This document shows positions 1 through 7,659 of a stretch of DNA of 9,156 nt, piece by piece (the first letter of the stretch is position 1; the number at the start of each line of letters is the position of its first letter). Under the pieces are notes generated by a model. It did no database searches and was not told the origin of the DNA. It saw only the letters and a program-made list of their open reading frames with translations. Source of the stretch: Patescibacteria group bacterium UBA6489 (lineage in GTDB: Bacteria > Patescibacteriota > Gracilibacteria > BD1-5 > UBA6164); assembly GCA_002435385.1 (NCBI GenBank), contig DJMN01000005.1:1-9156 (forward strand), written 5' to 3'. The translations under genes and the position numbers were made by a program.

Positions 1-525
1 TCTTGAATTAGCTTCTTTAGGTCTTTGGGATATGTTAATCATATTTGGTATAATATGCTTACCTTTTCTTTTAGTTTTTTTAGACCATCTAGCCATTTTT
101 GAAAATAAATATTCTTGTAATTCTTGTCAGAAGACTGAGTTGTTGACGTAGTTATAAATGGTTTTAAAGGATATATGATATCAGATTAACTCTTTCTCTA
201 GACCTAAATTGATTCTGTTAGATATCATTTGAGGAGTCCAATAGTTATTAGGTTTTATTTTACTATGAACATATTCTCTTAATCTAGAATCTGAATATAT
301 TTTTAAAGAATAACATTTTGAATATTTTCTTCGGACATATGCTTTATGATGTGCTTTATGTGGATTGTATTCTCCATTAACCTGATTTCGTTTTATTTCT
401 CGACTTATGGAAAAAGGGCTTTTGTTTAAAGCTTTTGCTATATCTTTCTGATAATAGCCTTTCTTCAATAAGATTGAGAGTTCTAATCTTTCTATCTTAT
501 TGAAGTGCTTATATGATTTTTTCAT
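1..525 (-). CDS. IS30-family transposase, N-terminal part (runs off left edge)
   Basis: This is the transposase of an IS30-type insertion sequence; it cuts and joins the element's ends through a DDE catalytic domain. The 175 residues visible start at ATG 525-523. They hold the N-terminal helix-turn-helix (about residues 8-45, with KDIAKALNKSPFSISREIKR), the typical NPHKAHHKAYVRRK stretch, the ISFKTIYNYV segment, and a basic linker leading to ISQRP, which matches the ISERP motif preceding the catalytic domain in this family. The DDE domain lies outside the window. Two in-frame TGA codons (residue 115 at 183-181 and residue 133 at 129-127) must be read as glycine; under the standard code only a 114-residue stub results. 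Four other glycines use GGN. The family assignment is firm. Whether the element is active cannot be judged without the DDE domain. Confidence 0.88.
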
Positions 526-529
526 TATC

Positions 530-577
530 GCTAAATGTTAAGTTATATAATATTGCTATTACATTTTAGCATTTAGC
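530..577. repeat. Inverted repeat in the transposase leader (gctaaatg / catttagc)
   Basis: GCTAAATG at 530-537 is the exact reverse complement of CATTTAGC at 570-577, with a 32-nt spacer that includes the TA-rich probable -10 region of the transposase. A second near-match (ACATTTTAG, 561-569) sits beside the right arm. The arms could form a stem over the transcription start or be a binding site for the transposase helix-turn-helix. They are internal to the element and are probably not its terminal repeats. The function is inferred only. Confidence 0.45.
536..549 (-). promoter_or_regulatory. Probable transposase -10 region and YTAACA leader motif
   Basis: Read on the minus strand this is TATATAACTTAACA, ending 10 nt before ATG 525. 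The TATATA resembles a -10 hexamer, and TTAACA repeats a motif found before several other genes here. No convincing -35 box was seen at standard spacing, and there is no Shine-Dalgarno sequence before the ATG. Confidence 0.35.
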
Positions 578-617
578 TGATTGCACTTCAAATTACAACT
601 TACACAAGTATTTCAAA

Positions 618-633
618 TAAATACTAACACAAA
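618..633 (+). promoter_or_regulatory. Probable -10 region and CTAACACAAA leader of the ABC ATPase gene
   Basis: TAAATACTAACACAAA places a -10-like TAAATA directly before CTAACACAAA (624-633), 5 nt before ATG 639. The same ten bases CTAACACAAA precede the first permease gene at 1661-1670, 4 nt before its ATG. A weak -35 candidate, TTACAA, lies at 593-598 with a long 19-nt spacer, close to or inside the IS end. Confidence 0.35.
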
Positions 634-638
634 CCAAT

Positions 639-1448
639 ATGAAAAAAGCAATAAAAGTAAAAAATCTTACAAAAAACTTCAAGATAGAAGTAAAAAAATC
701 ATGATTTAAAAATAGACTAAAATCACTATTTAAATGAGAATACAAAAACTTCAAAGCTGTAGATAATATTAGCTTTGAAGTTAAACCATGAGAGAAAATA
801 GCATTTCTTTGACCAAACGGAGCTTGAAAATCAACCACAATCAAAATGCTAACATGAATACTAGAAAGAACATCATGAGAACTTAGTGTATTATGAATAG
901 ACCCAAGTAAAGATAGGAAAAAACTAGTATACAAAATTTGAGCAGTATTCTGACAAATATCTAGACTTTGGTATCATTTAACACCCAAAGACACTTTTAC
1001 ACTATTCTGAAAAATGTTTGATATACCAGATGAAAAATTTGAGAAAAGAATGGACTATTTAATAGAAGAATTCTGAATAAAAAAGTTTCTAGAATTACCA
1101 GTTAGAAAATTATCTCTAGGACAAAGGATGAGATGTGAAGTTGTAGCAAGTCTAATTCACTCTCCAGAAATAATTTTCTTAGACGAACCAACTATCTGAC
1201 TAGATATGATTGCAAAAGAGAAACTAAGAGAAGTTATAAACAAAATAAATAGGGAAGAAAATACAACTATTTTTTTAACTTCACATGATATCTGAGACAT
1301 AGAAAACATATGTGATAGAGTCATAATTATAAACTATTGAAAAATACTTTATGATTGAAGCCTAGAAAAACTAAAAAAGAAACATGTAGAAACACATAAA
1401 AAAGTAATAGAGGCAGATATAGAAGCTATAATTAAGACTTTTTATTAA
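639..1448 (+). CDS. ABC-2 type exporter, ATP-binding protein
   Basis: This 269-residue cytoplasmic ATPase powers the two permeases encoded downstream. Every ABC motif is present: aromatic A-loop (about Y35), Walker A GPNGAGKST (58-66), Q-loop Q106 in FGQ, signature LSLGQ (158-162), Walker B IIFLDE (178-183), D-loop GLD (187-189) and switch histidine H216 in TSHD. The sequence around LSLGQRMRCE and DEPTIGLDMIAKEK, and the pairing with two roughly 260-residue permeases, match the uncharacterised COG4586/COG4587/COG3694 family, some members of which are reported as viologen or drug exporters; the substrate here is unknown. Sixteen of 18 glycines are TGA, including two in Walker A. The family usually runs to about 320 residues. 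This protein seems to pass from LKKK almost directly to the C-terminal ADIEAIIKTFY motif, lacking the intervening small domain. ATG 639 is the first start fitting the N-terminal alignment. Confidence 0.93.
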
Positions 1449-1478
1449 TTTTTTTTCCAAAGCCCCCCAATAGAATAA

Positions 1479-1588
1479 CCTCACCTAACCTCTCCTTAAA
1501 GGAGAGGAGCAAGTAGGAAGAGAACTTTTTATGCTCCCCCTTAGTCCCCCTCAATTGAGGGGGAAAGCGAGGAACGAGCAGGGGGAGT
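1479..1588. repeat. Dispersed palindromic repeat, copy 1 (between ATPase and permease genes)
   Basis: This intergenic element contains two perfect palindromes: CCTCTCCTTAAAGGAGAGG (1489-1507) and CCCCCTCAATTGAGGGGG (1546-1563). An outer pairing, CTCCCCC (1534-1540) with GGGGGAG (1581-1587), encloses the second. It matches a second copy at 7471-7560 in sequence, order and spacing: the leading CCTCACCTA to the inner palindrome is 67 nt here and 64 nt there. Its G/C-rich blocks contrast with the AT-rich surroundings. Further purine/pyrimidine-rich sequence (1616-1650, with CCATCTCC and GGGGAGGT) may be the rest of the unit. An open frame can be read through it into the permease gene, but it is not coding. 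It resembles REP-like intergenic repeats of other bacteria. It could fold in mRNA and change expression between ATPase and permeases. Confidence 0.85.
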
Positions 1589-1650
1589 TAAAATACAAAG
1601 CAAAAAATTGTAGCTTCCATCTCCAGAAAGGGGAGGTATTAAGGGAGGGG

Positions 1651-1670
1651 TATAAAAAATCTAACACAAA
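1651..1670 (+). promoter_or_regulatory. Possible promoter and leader of the permease genes
   Basis: TATAAAAAATCTAACACAAA gives a -10-like TATAAA followed by the CTAACACAAA leader also found before the ATPase gene, ending 4 nt before ATG 1675. It follows the palindromic repeat directly, so the permeases may have their own transcription start despite belonging with the ATPase. No -35 box was recognised in the G-rich sequence upstream. Confidence 0.35.
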
Positions 1671-1674
1671 AACC

Positions 1675-2466
1675 ATGAAAAAAACACTAGCAATACTATA
1701 CATATCATATAAAAACCACACTGTCTACTTTAAAGATATCATAGGAGTAAATATTATTCTACTTCTTAGAATTTTAGTTATTGTTATGCTATATAGATTT
1801 CTATACCAAAGTTATGCCAGTTCTGGACTTATAGAAAACTATACAATCTCTCAAGTTACCTTTGCTCTTGTCACAGCACAAATATTATCTACATCCAAAC
1901 CAAGATTATCGGATGAAATAAGCTTAGATGTAAAATCGTGAAAAATAGCATCATATTTATTGAATCCTGTTTGATATATAAAGTACAAATTCTTAGAATT
2001 CTTTCCAAAATTCATTTACAATGTATTTTGGTGAATAATCTTCGGATTCACTCTATGAGCAATATTAATTTGAGAATTTCCCATAACACTATCTTGATTT
2101 TTAGCCTGATTTACTTTAATGATTTGATGAATGTTTTGTGTATTTTTCTGATATATGATTATATGACTTCTGGCATTTTATACAGAAGACGTAGAAGCAT
2201 TTAGATTTGTTTACACTAAGTTTGATATGATTCTATGATGAAATATAATTCCTGTTCCATTTATGCCAATGATTCTTCAAACCATGGCTTTCTATTCTCC
2301 ATTTATGTATTTCTGATACACATCATGACTTATATTTGCAAATTTCAATTTAACTAAATTTTTACAATACTTTTCTATACAACTTTTTTGGACACTAGTA
2401 TTTATCTGAATATGTAATCTAGTTTATTTAAATGCAAAGAAAAAATTAACACTTAACTGAGGATAA
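1675..2466 (+). CDS. ABC-2 type exporter, membrane permease subunit 1
   Basis: This 263-residue integral membrane protein has about six predicted hydrophobic helices. It forms half of the transmembrane channel of the exporter whose ATPase is encoded upstream. The N-terminal cytoplasmic stretch leads into a first helix (about residues 20-42, VNIILLLRILVIVML). A conserved stretch follows, with ISQVTFALVTAQIL, then PRLSDEISLDVKSGKIASYL and a proline soon after, which matches the EI..DV.SG...YLL.P pattern of COG4587/COG3694 permeases. In-frame TGA glycines include the SGK glycine and the final GG before TAA. The open frame extends upstream to 1531 but only through the palindromic repeat. ATG 1675 is chosen because MKKTLAILYISYKN is a family-like N-terminus and a CTAACACAAA leader precedes it. 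The next gene starts 2 nt after this stop. Confidence 0.88.
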
Positions 2467-2468
2467 TT

Positions 2469-3245
2469 ATGAAATCATATTTTTACATTTGGAAACTAAA
2501 TGTTCTAAGTCTTATGGCATACAAGACAAGTTTTTTATTCCAAACAATTTTTATGGTTATAAACAACACATTATTAATTTCTGTTTGGTATATGTTTTTC
2601 TTAAAATTTGATACTATCTGATGAATAAACTTTTGAGAATATATGATCCTTCTTTCTATAATGGTCTTAGTTTTTGCCCTTATACATATATTTTGATGAG
2701 GTTTTACAAAATTAGGAATTATGATAGAAGAATGAAAATTAGATGCTGAATTATTACTTCCTAAAAATATGCTTTTTAGAATCCTTGTTTCTCAAATGCC
2801 TCTCTCTATTTTTTGAGATTTCATTTATGCATATCTATTAATGCTATTTATACCAAACTTAACATTTTTAATGTTAATTAAAATAACACTTGTTGCAATT
2901 TTATGATCTATCACATTTCTTTGATTTATGATATTTTTTCATTCTCTTACTTTTTTTATCTGATCAACTAGATGAATAGTTAGGTGAATTTTTGAAGCAA
3001 TACTCTCTCCATCATTATATCCACCATGAATTTATGAATGAACAATTTTAAAGTTTATATTTATGACTGTTATTCCTGTAAGTTTCGTTGTATTTATTCC
3101 TTTTGAATTAGTAAGAGCTTTTGAATTTAGGAGTTTGATATATCTGACTTTAGGTTCTTTATGATTTTTCTCATTATGAGTATTTACATTTTTCAAAGGC
3201 TTAAAAAGATATGAAAGTGGAAATATTATGAATGTGAATGTGTAG
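2469..3245 (+). CDS. ABC-2 type exporter, membrane permease subunit 2
   Basis: This 258-residue hydrophobic protein has about six transmembrane segments. It is the likely partner of permease 1 in a heterodimeric ABC-2 channel. Recognisable family features are the LVSQMPLSIFGDF region in the middle, the amphipathic STRGIVRGIFEAI segment, and the late stretch SPSLYPPGIYEGTILKFIF followed by a VIPVSFVVFIPFELV helix. This agrees with the P..IYP...R.....IPV.F....P pattern of COG3694 proteins. Most glycines are TGA. The gene starts 2 nt after permease 1 ends, implying coupled translation. GGA in the preceding GGATAATT is the only faint ribosome-binding resemblance. The stop is TAG. The MFS gene follows after 25 nt, so all four genes may be co-transcribed. 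Confidence 0.87.
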
Positions 3246-3270
3246 GGGAAATTAATAAAAATATAAAATT

Positions 3271-4458
3271 ATGAAAACTAAAACAAAATTAGAAAACAAT
3301 ATTCGGAAAATATATTTATATATGATTTTCTATAGTCTGATGTTTTTTACACCAATTATTGTTTTATTTTACCAAAATAACTGATTAACTCTAACTCAAA
3401 TAATGATAATACAATCATTATCATCAATACTATTTGTACTTTTAGAAGTCCCTTCATGATACTTTGCTGACATATTTTGAAGAAAAAGAGCATTGACTTT
3501 TACCTGAGTCTTTTCAACAATATCAATGCTTACTTTTGCATTATGAGATAATTTTTATCACTTTTTATTTGCAAATATTTTATGGGCAACCGCAGGAGTT
3601 TTTATATCAGGAGCTGACTCTGCTCTAATATATGACACATTAAAAGAATTAGAAAAAGAAAAATCATACAAAAAAATATGGTGAAATGTAGTTTTTATAT
3701 ATTCTTTGGGAGTTTCATTTGCTAGCATAGTTGGATGATTACTTTGAAAAATAGATTACAAATATCCTTTTTATGCTATGATTCCTTTCATGATGATATT
3801 AATACCTATCTCTATTTCCTTAGAAGAACCTAAAAGACATAAAAAAATATTCACTAGAAATTATATATTTGACTTATTTAAATCAATAAAATTATCAATC
3901 CTTCAAAATAATAAGTTAAAGTGGTTATTGTTATATTCTTCTGTTATTGTTCTTTTTATAAATATAGCTTATTTTCTTTATCAACCGTATTTTAAATTAT
4001 CGTGATTAGATGTAGCATATTTTTGAGCAGTTTTTGCTTGTTTCAATATTATTGTAGCATTTAGTGCAAAATATTCTCATATAATTGAATGAAAAATATG
4101 AAAAAAATATTCTTTGATTTTATTGTTCCTATTAATATGAGTCAGTTACATTTTAATGAGTAATTTTGTATTTTTATTTAGTTTCATATTTGCTTTATTT
4201 ATACAATTTGTGAAATGATTTTCAGGAGTAGTTATTTCTGATTATGTAAACAAATTAACAAATTCTGAAATCAGAGCAACTACTTTATCAGTAAAGAGCT
4301 TAATAGAGAAAGTAATATTTGCTTTGGTAACACCTTTTATATGATGGTTGGTTGATGTTTATAGCTTAGAACAAGCATTAATGGTTTCATGAATTATGGT
4401 TTTGGTATTTGGTAGTGTTAGTCTGATTTTATTTTTGAAGAGTAAAGAATTTAATTAG
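3271..4458 (+). CDS. Major facilitator superfamily (MFS) transporter
   Basis: This 395-residue inner-membrane carrier has about 12 transmembrane segments, probably a proton- or gradient-driven efflux or uptake permease. The diagnostic feature is motif A in the loop between helices 2 and 3, GYFADIFGRKRAL (residues about 65-77), where both glycines flanking the motif are TGA. A basic central loop (about 185-205, EEPKRHKKIF) separates the two six-helix halves. GADSALIYDTLKE in helix 5 and its following loop is typical of the small MFS group seen in low-complexity genomes. Sixteen of 22 glycines are TGA; one stands next to TGG in IGWLVD, which separates Gly from Trp decoding. It follows permease 2 by 25 nt and converges with the next minus-strand gene with only 3 nt between stops. 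The substrate cannot be told. Confidence 0.88.
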
Positions 4459-4461
4459 AAG

Positions 4462-4971
4462 TTAATACAACTCTCACAATCTCTCAACTATAACATCTAT
4501 AAGTTTTAAAGTTTCCTCATTTTCAATTCTATCCCTTTTTTGTATCAAAGCCGAATTCAAATTATTATAAAAACTTAGTTTTTTCTCTTCTGAATATCTA
4601 GATGCTATTCTTTTTAAAGCAGATAAAAATGTGTCTGCTTTTTTTTGTATTTCAAAGAAATCTATTATTAAAGTATCTCACATTACATAAGAATTTTCCC
4701 CATTATCTTTTTCTATGTACAGAAAAGGAACTCAAACAGAATTTTCATTTAATCATAAATCTTTTATTTTTGATAAGAATTCTAAACTATTAGCTTCATT
4801 ATAAAAAATTTCTTTTTGTATTATCTCAATATTATTTTCGTCAATATATTTTTCAACATTTGCACAATGAGAGCATCAATCTCAAATATATAATGTATAA
4901 TCATCTGCATTAGCAAATGCAGGAATAAAAGCATAAACTACAAGAATCAGTAAAAATAACTTTTTTATCAT
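4462..4971 (-). CDS. Secreted thioredoxin/glutaredoxin-like protein with CSHC active site
   Basis: This 169-residue protein has a clear signal peptide: basic MIKK, a hydrophobic core (LFLLILVVYAFIPAFA) and a probable cleavage site after about A20-A22. A thioredoxin-fold start follows at once, YTLYIGDGCSHCANVEKYI, with the redox pair C33 and C36 in a CSHC motif. VGVPFLYI carries the cis-proline (P82) expected opposite the active site. The fold is shortened. After about residue 100 comes a charged, helical tail (AL.RIASRYSEEKKLSFYNNLN...) of a kind seen on exported proteins of candidate-phyla bacteria. A thiol reductase, disulfide-forming or disulfide-isomerising role outside the membrane is inferred. 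Six of seven glycines are TGA, including those flanking the active site. The gene stands alone; its stop is 3 nt from the MFS stop on the other strand. Confidence 0.82.
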
Positions 4972-5055
4972 ATTAATTTTGTAAGAAAATAAAACCAAGC
5001 AATTTTATATATTTATTACTTATTTTCAAATAAATAATAATGATTTACTACACAG

Positions 5056-5089
5056 AAAAAAAGACTCAAAAACTTGTTTTTGAGTCTTT
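5056..5089 (-). terminator. Rho-independent terminator of the 240-residue orphan gene
   Basis: A perfect 14-bp stem, AAAGACTCAAAAAC (5060-5073) with GTTTTTGAGTCTTT (5076-5089), has only 2 nt between arms, so the real loop is a few bases larger. On the minus strand the stem runs straight into seven Ts (complement of 5062-5056). It lies 20 nt beyond the stop of the orphan gene ending at 5110, and about 85 nt before the thioredoxin-like gene start, which therefore probably has its own promoter. Confidence 0.85.
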
Positions 5090-5109
5090 GAATTTTAAGC
5101 TATTTTAAA

Positions 5110-5832
5110 CTATAAATCAATTTTATCTCTTTTCTTTTTAGCTATTACATCGCCTAGATATTCTGTAGCCTTTTCTATGACTTCTCTATTTCCTGTATTT
5201 GTTATAGGGTAATCATATGTATAATATGCTATGTAAGAAAATAGCATATTTATTTTATCTTTTATATTGCTACTCTCGTTGTCTTTATCAAAAATTTTTA
5301 ATAATTTTTCATTTGCTTTTTTTATTTTTTCATCATACTTTTCTCACTCTTGATTTTCAACTAATTTATCAAAATTTGAGTCACTAATATCAGGAAGGAA
5401 TTGTTTATAATACCATAACTTTTTTGTAATTCTATCAATAATTGCACCACTTCATTTATTGTCATACTCAACCTTTTTTGTTAAATTTAAATGACTAATT
5501 AAATTCAATAAAAAATTGTATACTTCTTCTAAATCATTCATGTTTTCAAAATTAATACTCTCAAGGTCTAATTTTTTAAAATCAACTTTATGTTCAGATA
5601 CTTCTTTTGATAATCAAGCTATATGTTTATAGAGTTCCTCTTCTGTAATTCAATATTTCTCTAGTAAATATTCATAAGGTTCATCTATAAAATCTTTTCA
5701 TGAATACTTATCTTTTCTAGCTTCAAGTAATTTTATAATTATTGTGGTAGTAATAGTGGTTTTTATGGTTTCTTCTGGAAAGAGTTCATCTATTGATCTT
5801 GAACCAAAACTCCCTTTTCAATTTCAAAACAT
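5110..5832 (-). CDS. Unrecognised 240-residue soluble protein
   Basis: I do not recognise this protein. It is 240 residues long, acidic/basic mixed, mainly helical in appearance, with no signal peptide, no transmembrane segment and no cysteine. Features visible are a Gly-rich start (MFGNGKGSFGSRS), a Thr/Ile run (TTITTTIII, about residues 26-34), a YLLEKYGITEEELYKHI segment that could be a small helical domain, and a Lys-rich C-terminus (AKKKRDKIDL). The reading frame is intact under code 25 with several TGA glycines and ends in TAG. ATG 5832 is the most upstream plausible start; TATAAAAT lies about 10 nt before it. It is divergent from gpmI and has its own terminator, so it is a single-gene unit. 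Coding character is supported by the uninterrupted frame and ordinary composition. Confidence 0.72.
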
Positions 5833-5980
5833 AATATTATGATTTTATACAATAAAATACTTATATATTTTATCATTATTTTTAGAAAAATACAAAAGTA
5901 AAATCTGATTTATAAAAAATCCTTTACTTTTTATATCCTATCATTAAAATTCCTTAATCACTAAAATTTAACAAGACACT
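5833..5980. promoter_or_regulatory. Divergent promoter region with inverted repeat (orphan gene / gpmI)
   Basis: This 148-nt AT-rich gap must hold promoters in both directions. AAAAGTAAA (5894-5902) and TTTACTTTT (5923-5931) form a 9-bp inverted repeat, with GATT (5907-5910) and AATC (5918-5921) pairing inside it; this could be an operator or an RNA stem. On the gpmI side, TAAAAT (5962-5967) followed by TTAACA (5968-5973) ends 7 nt before ATG 5981, the same arrangement as before other genes here. On the minus side, TATAAAAT precedes the orphan ATG 5832. No clear -35 boxes were found. Confidence 0.45.
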
Positions 5981-7480
5981 ATGAAGAAAGTAACACTCCT
6001 TATCTTAGATGGTTTTGGAATAAACACTAAAACACCAGACGAAAATAGTATAATACAAGCTAAAACTCCAACATTTCAAAAACTATTCTCTAAACTCATA
6101 ACTAAACTAGAAGCTTCATGAAGAGCAGTCTGAATACCAGAATGACAAATCTGAAATTCAGAAGTCGGACATATGACAATCTGAGCATGACAAGTTATAA
6201 AACAAAGCCTAGTAAAAATATGAGATAGTTTTAAATCTGGTGAGTTTGAAAACTTAGAAGTATTTAAAGAATCAATAAAAAATGTACAAAAAAATAATTC
6301 TAATATTCACATTATGTGACTTTTCTGACCGTGATGAGTTCATGCACATTGAAGTCATTTAGAAGAAATCTTGAGCATAATTCCCAAAAACATAAAAATA
6401 AATTTACATATATTTACAGATTGAAAGGATTTAGATACAAGAACATTTTTAGGTCTTTTTAAAGAATTCAAAAAGAATTTTATTGATAAAAATGAAAACT
6501 TAGTTGTTTCATCAATATCTTGAAGATATTTTGCTATGGATAGAGATAATAATTGGGAAAGAATAAAAAAAGCATATGATGAAATAATTTATTGAAACAA
6601 TATAACAGATTTAAGTATAGAAGAATATATAGAAAAATCTTACAATAATGATATAACAGATGAATTTATATCACCAGTATCATTTAAAAATTGAGATAGC
6701 GTTTCTGAGAATGATTCTGTATTTTTACTAAATTTTCGTAGTGATAGAGCACAACAAATGGCTAAAGTATTTGTTGACCAAAATTTTGCTTGATTTAAAA
6801 GAAAAGAATTTAAAAATTTATATTTTGTCACTATGACAAAATATTATGATGAATATAATGGTAAATATTTCATAGAAACAGAAAAAATTGATAATTGTTT
6901 ATCTAAAATTTTACAAGACAACAACATAACACAACTACACATAGCAGAAACAGAAAAATTTGCACATGTAACAAAATTTTTCAACTGATGAAAACAAATA
7001 GTATTTAATTGAGAAAAAGATATACTAGTACCTTCACACAAAGTTGCCACTTATGATTTAGATCCAGAAATGAGTGCAGAAGAAATTTGGCAAAAATACT
7101 CAGAAAATGCTTTAGATTATGACTTCACAGTTTTAAACTATGCAAACTGAGATATGGTAGGACATACTTGAAGTATGGAAGCAAGCATAAAATCAGTACA
7201 AAAGCTTGATGAAATAGTTGCTAAAACTATAGACTTTTGTGATAAAAATAACATAGATTTACTTATAACAGCTGATCATTGAAATTGTGAAGAAATGTGA
7301 ATTCCAGAAAATCCAAAGACTGCCCACACGACAAATGTTGTGCCGTTCTGGTATATAAAAAACGGAGAAGTTGTAGAAACAAAAAAATCTTGATGACTTG
7401 CTAATGTTGCTCCTACTGTTTTGGAAATTATGGGAGTAGGGAAGTGTGAAGAGATGTGGGAGAGTTTAAACCTCACCTAG
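5981..7480 (+). CDS. gpmI: 2,3-bisphosphoglycerate-independent phosphoglycerate mutase
   Basis: This cytoplasmic enzyme interconverts 3-phosphoglycerate and 2-phosphoglycerate in lower glycolysis, using two metal ions (usually Mn) and a phosphoserine intermediate. At 499 residues it is close to the usual ~510. Motifs in order: LILDGFG (7-13, metal-binding D10), GNSEVGH with nucleophile S60, GPGGVHAH, TDGKDLDTR, GRYFAMDRDNNWER, NFRSDRAQQ, ETEKFAHVTKFFNGG, VPSHKVATYDLDPEMSA, NYANGDMVGHTG, TADHGN and HTTNVVPFW. All catalytic and metal residues that I can check are kept. TGA encodes the glycines in GNSE, TADHGN and HTG. The usual SDGGVH reads GPGGVH, a mild deviation. The C-terminus ...EEMWESLNLT ends on a TAG inside a dispersed repeat (7471 onward). 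Enolase, the next enzyme of the pathway, lies downstream after one small gene. Confidence 0.96.
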
Positions 7481-7560
7481 CCTCTCTTTAGAGGAAAGGG
7501 ATAAATAGGAATATAAACTAAACTCCTCCTTAATCCCCCTCAATTGAGGGGGAAACGAGT
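7471..7560. repeat. Dispersed palindromic repeat, copy 2 (overlaps the gpmI 3' end)
   Basis: This shares with copy 1 (1479-1588) the opening CCTCACCTA, a pyrimidine/purine hairpin (CCTCT 7481-7485 with AGAGG 7490-7494, weaker here), a TAGGAA block, CTCCT.CTTA, and the perfect palindrome CCCCCTCAATTGAGGGGG (7535-7552) followed by GGAAA..GAG. It is shorter on its right side, lacking the GGGGGAG arm of copy 1. Its first 10 bases code for the last residues and the TAG stop of gpmI. The hairpins may also serve as the 3' end structure of the gpmI transcript, but no T-run follows, so it is not a standard terminator. Confidence 0.85.
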
Positions 7561-7633
7561 GAAAAACAAAAAAATAATACAAACAAAATATTTAAAAATG
7601 AGAATCCCATTGATACACATCGGAAATATTTAT

Positions 7634-7648
7634 TTTTTTAATTCTTAA
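7634..7648 (+). promoter_or_regulatory. Leader motif before the 154-residue membrane protein
   Basis: TTTTTTAATTCTTAA ends 11 nt before ATG 7660. The identical 15 bases occur before eno (8234-8248), also 11 nt before its ATG. TTTAAT (7637-7642) can serve as a -10 box. TTGATA at 7610-7615 resembles a -35 box, but the 21-nt spacer is too long to be convincing. Confidence 0.45.
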
Positions 7649-7659
7649 ATTTTGTATTT

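Larger units (their letters stand above)
1..600 (-). mobile_element. Partial IS30-family insertion sequence, transposase-proximal end
   Basis: The transposase gene and its leader occupy 1-580, and the ABC operon begins at 639, so the element must end between about 577 and 620. On the minus strand, the stretch 600-581 (TTTGAAGTGCAA near 592-581) resembles terminal repeats I remember from IS30-family elements; this is recollection, not an alignment. The other end, which would confirm the terminal inverted repeat and any target duplication, is outside the window. The exact boundary is therefore uncertain by a few tens of bases. Confidence 0.5.

Noticed and set aside
593..934. Minus-strand open frame of 113 residues
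   Set aside because: It is the antisense shadow of the 5' part of the ABC ATPase gene, which has all ABC motifs; TGA-rich plus-strand codons leave TCA on the other strand and keep it open.
1479..1507. Hairpin after the ATPase gene as a rho-independent terminator
   Set aside because: The stem is perfect, but no T-run follows it; it is shared with copy 2 as part of the repeat.
1479..1588. Palindromic repeat as a CRISPR or attachment site
   Set aside because: There are only two copies 6 kb apart, with no regular spacers and no integrase nearby; a dispersed repeat fits better.
1531..1674. Upstream extension of permease 1 from ATG 1531
   Set aside because: The added residues are a translation of the palindromic repeat (LSPPQLRGKARNEQG) and do not resemble a permease N-terminus; ATG 1675 fits the family.
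1938..2204. Plus-strand open frame of 88 residues
   Set aside because: It is out of frame inside permease 1, whose TGA-glycine frame is continuous and family-like.
639..4458. Many in-frame TGA codons as pseudogene decay, selenocysteine or tryptophan
   Set aside because: The codons fall on conserved glycines in every gene without frameshifts, no SECIS-like element is needed, and conserved tryptophans use TGG.
4602..4793. Plus-strand open frame of 63 residues
   Set aside because: It is antisense to the thioredoxin-like gene and has no features of its own.
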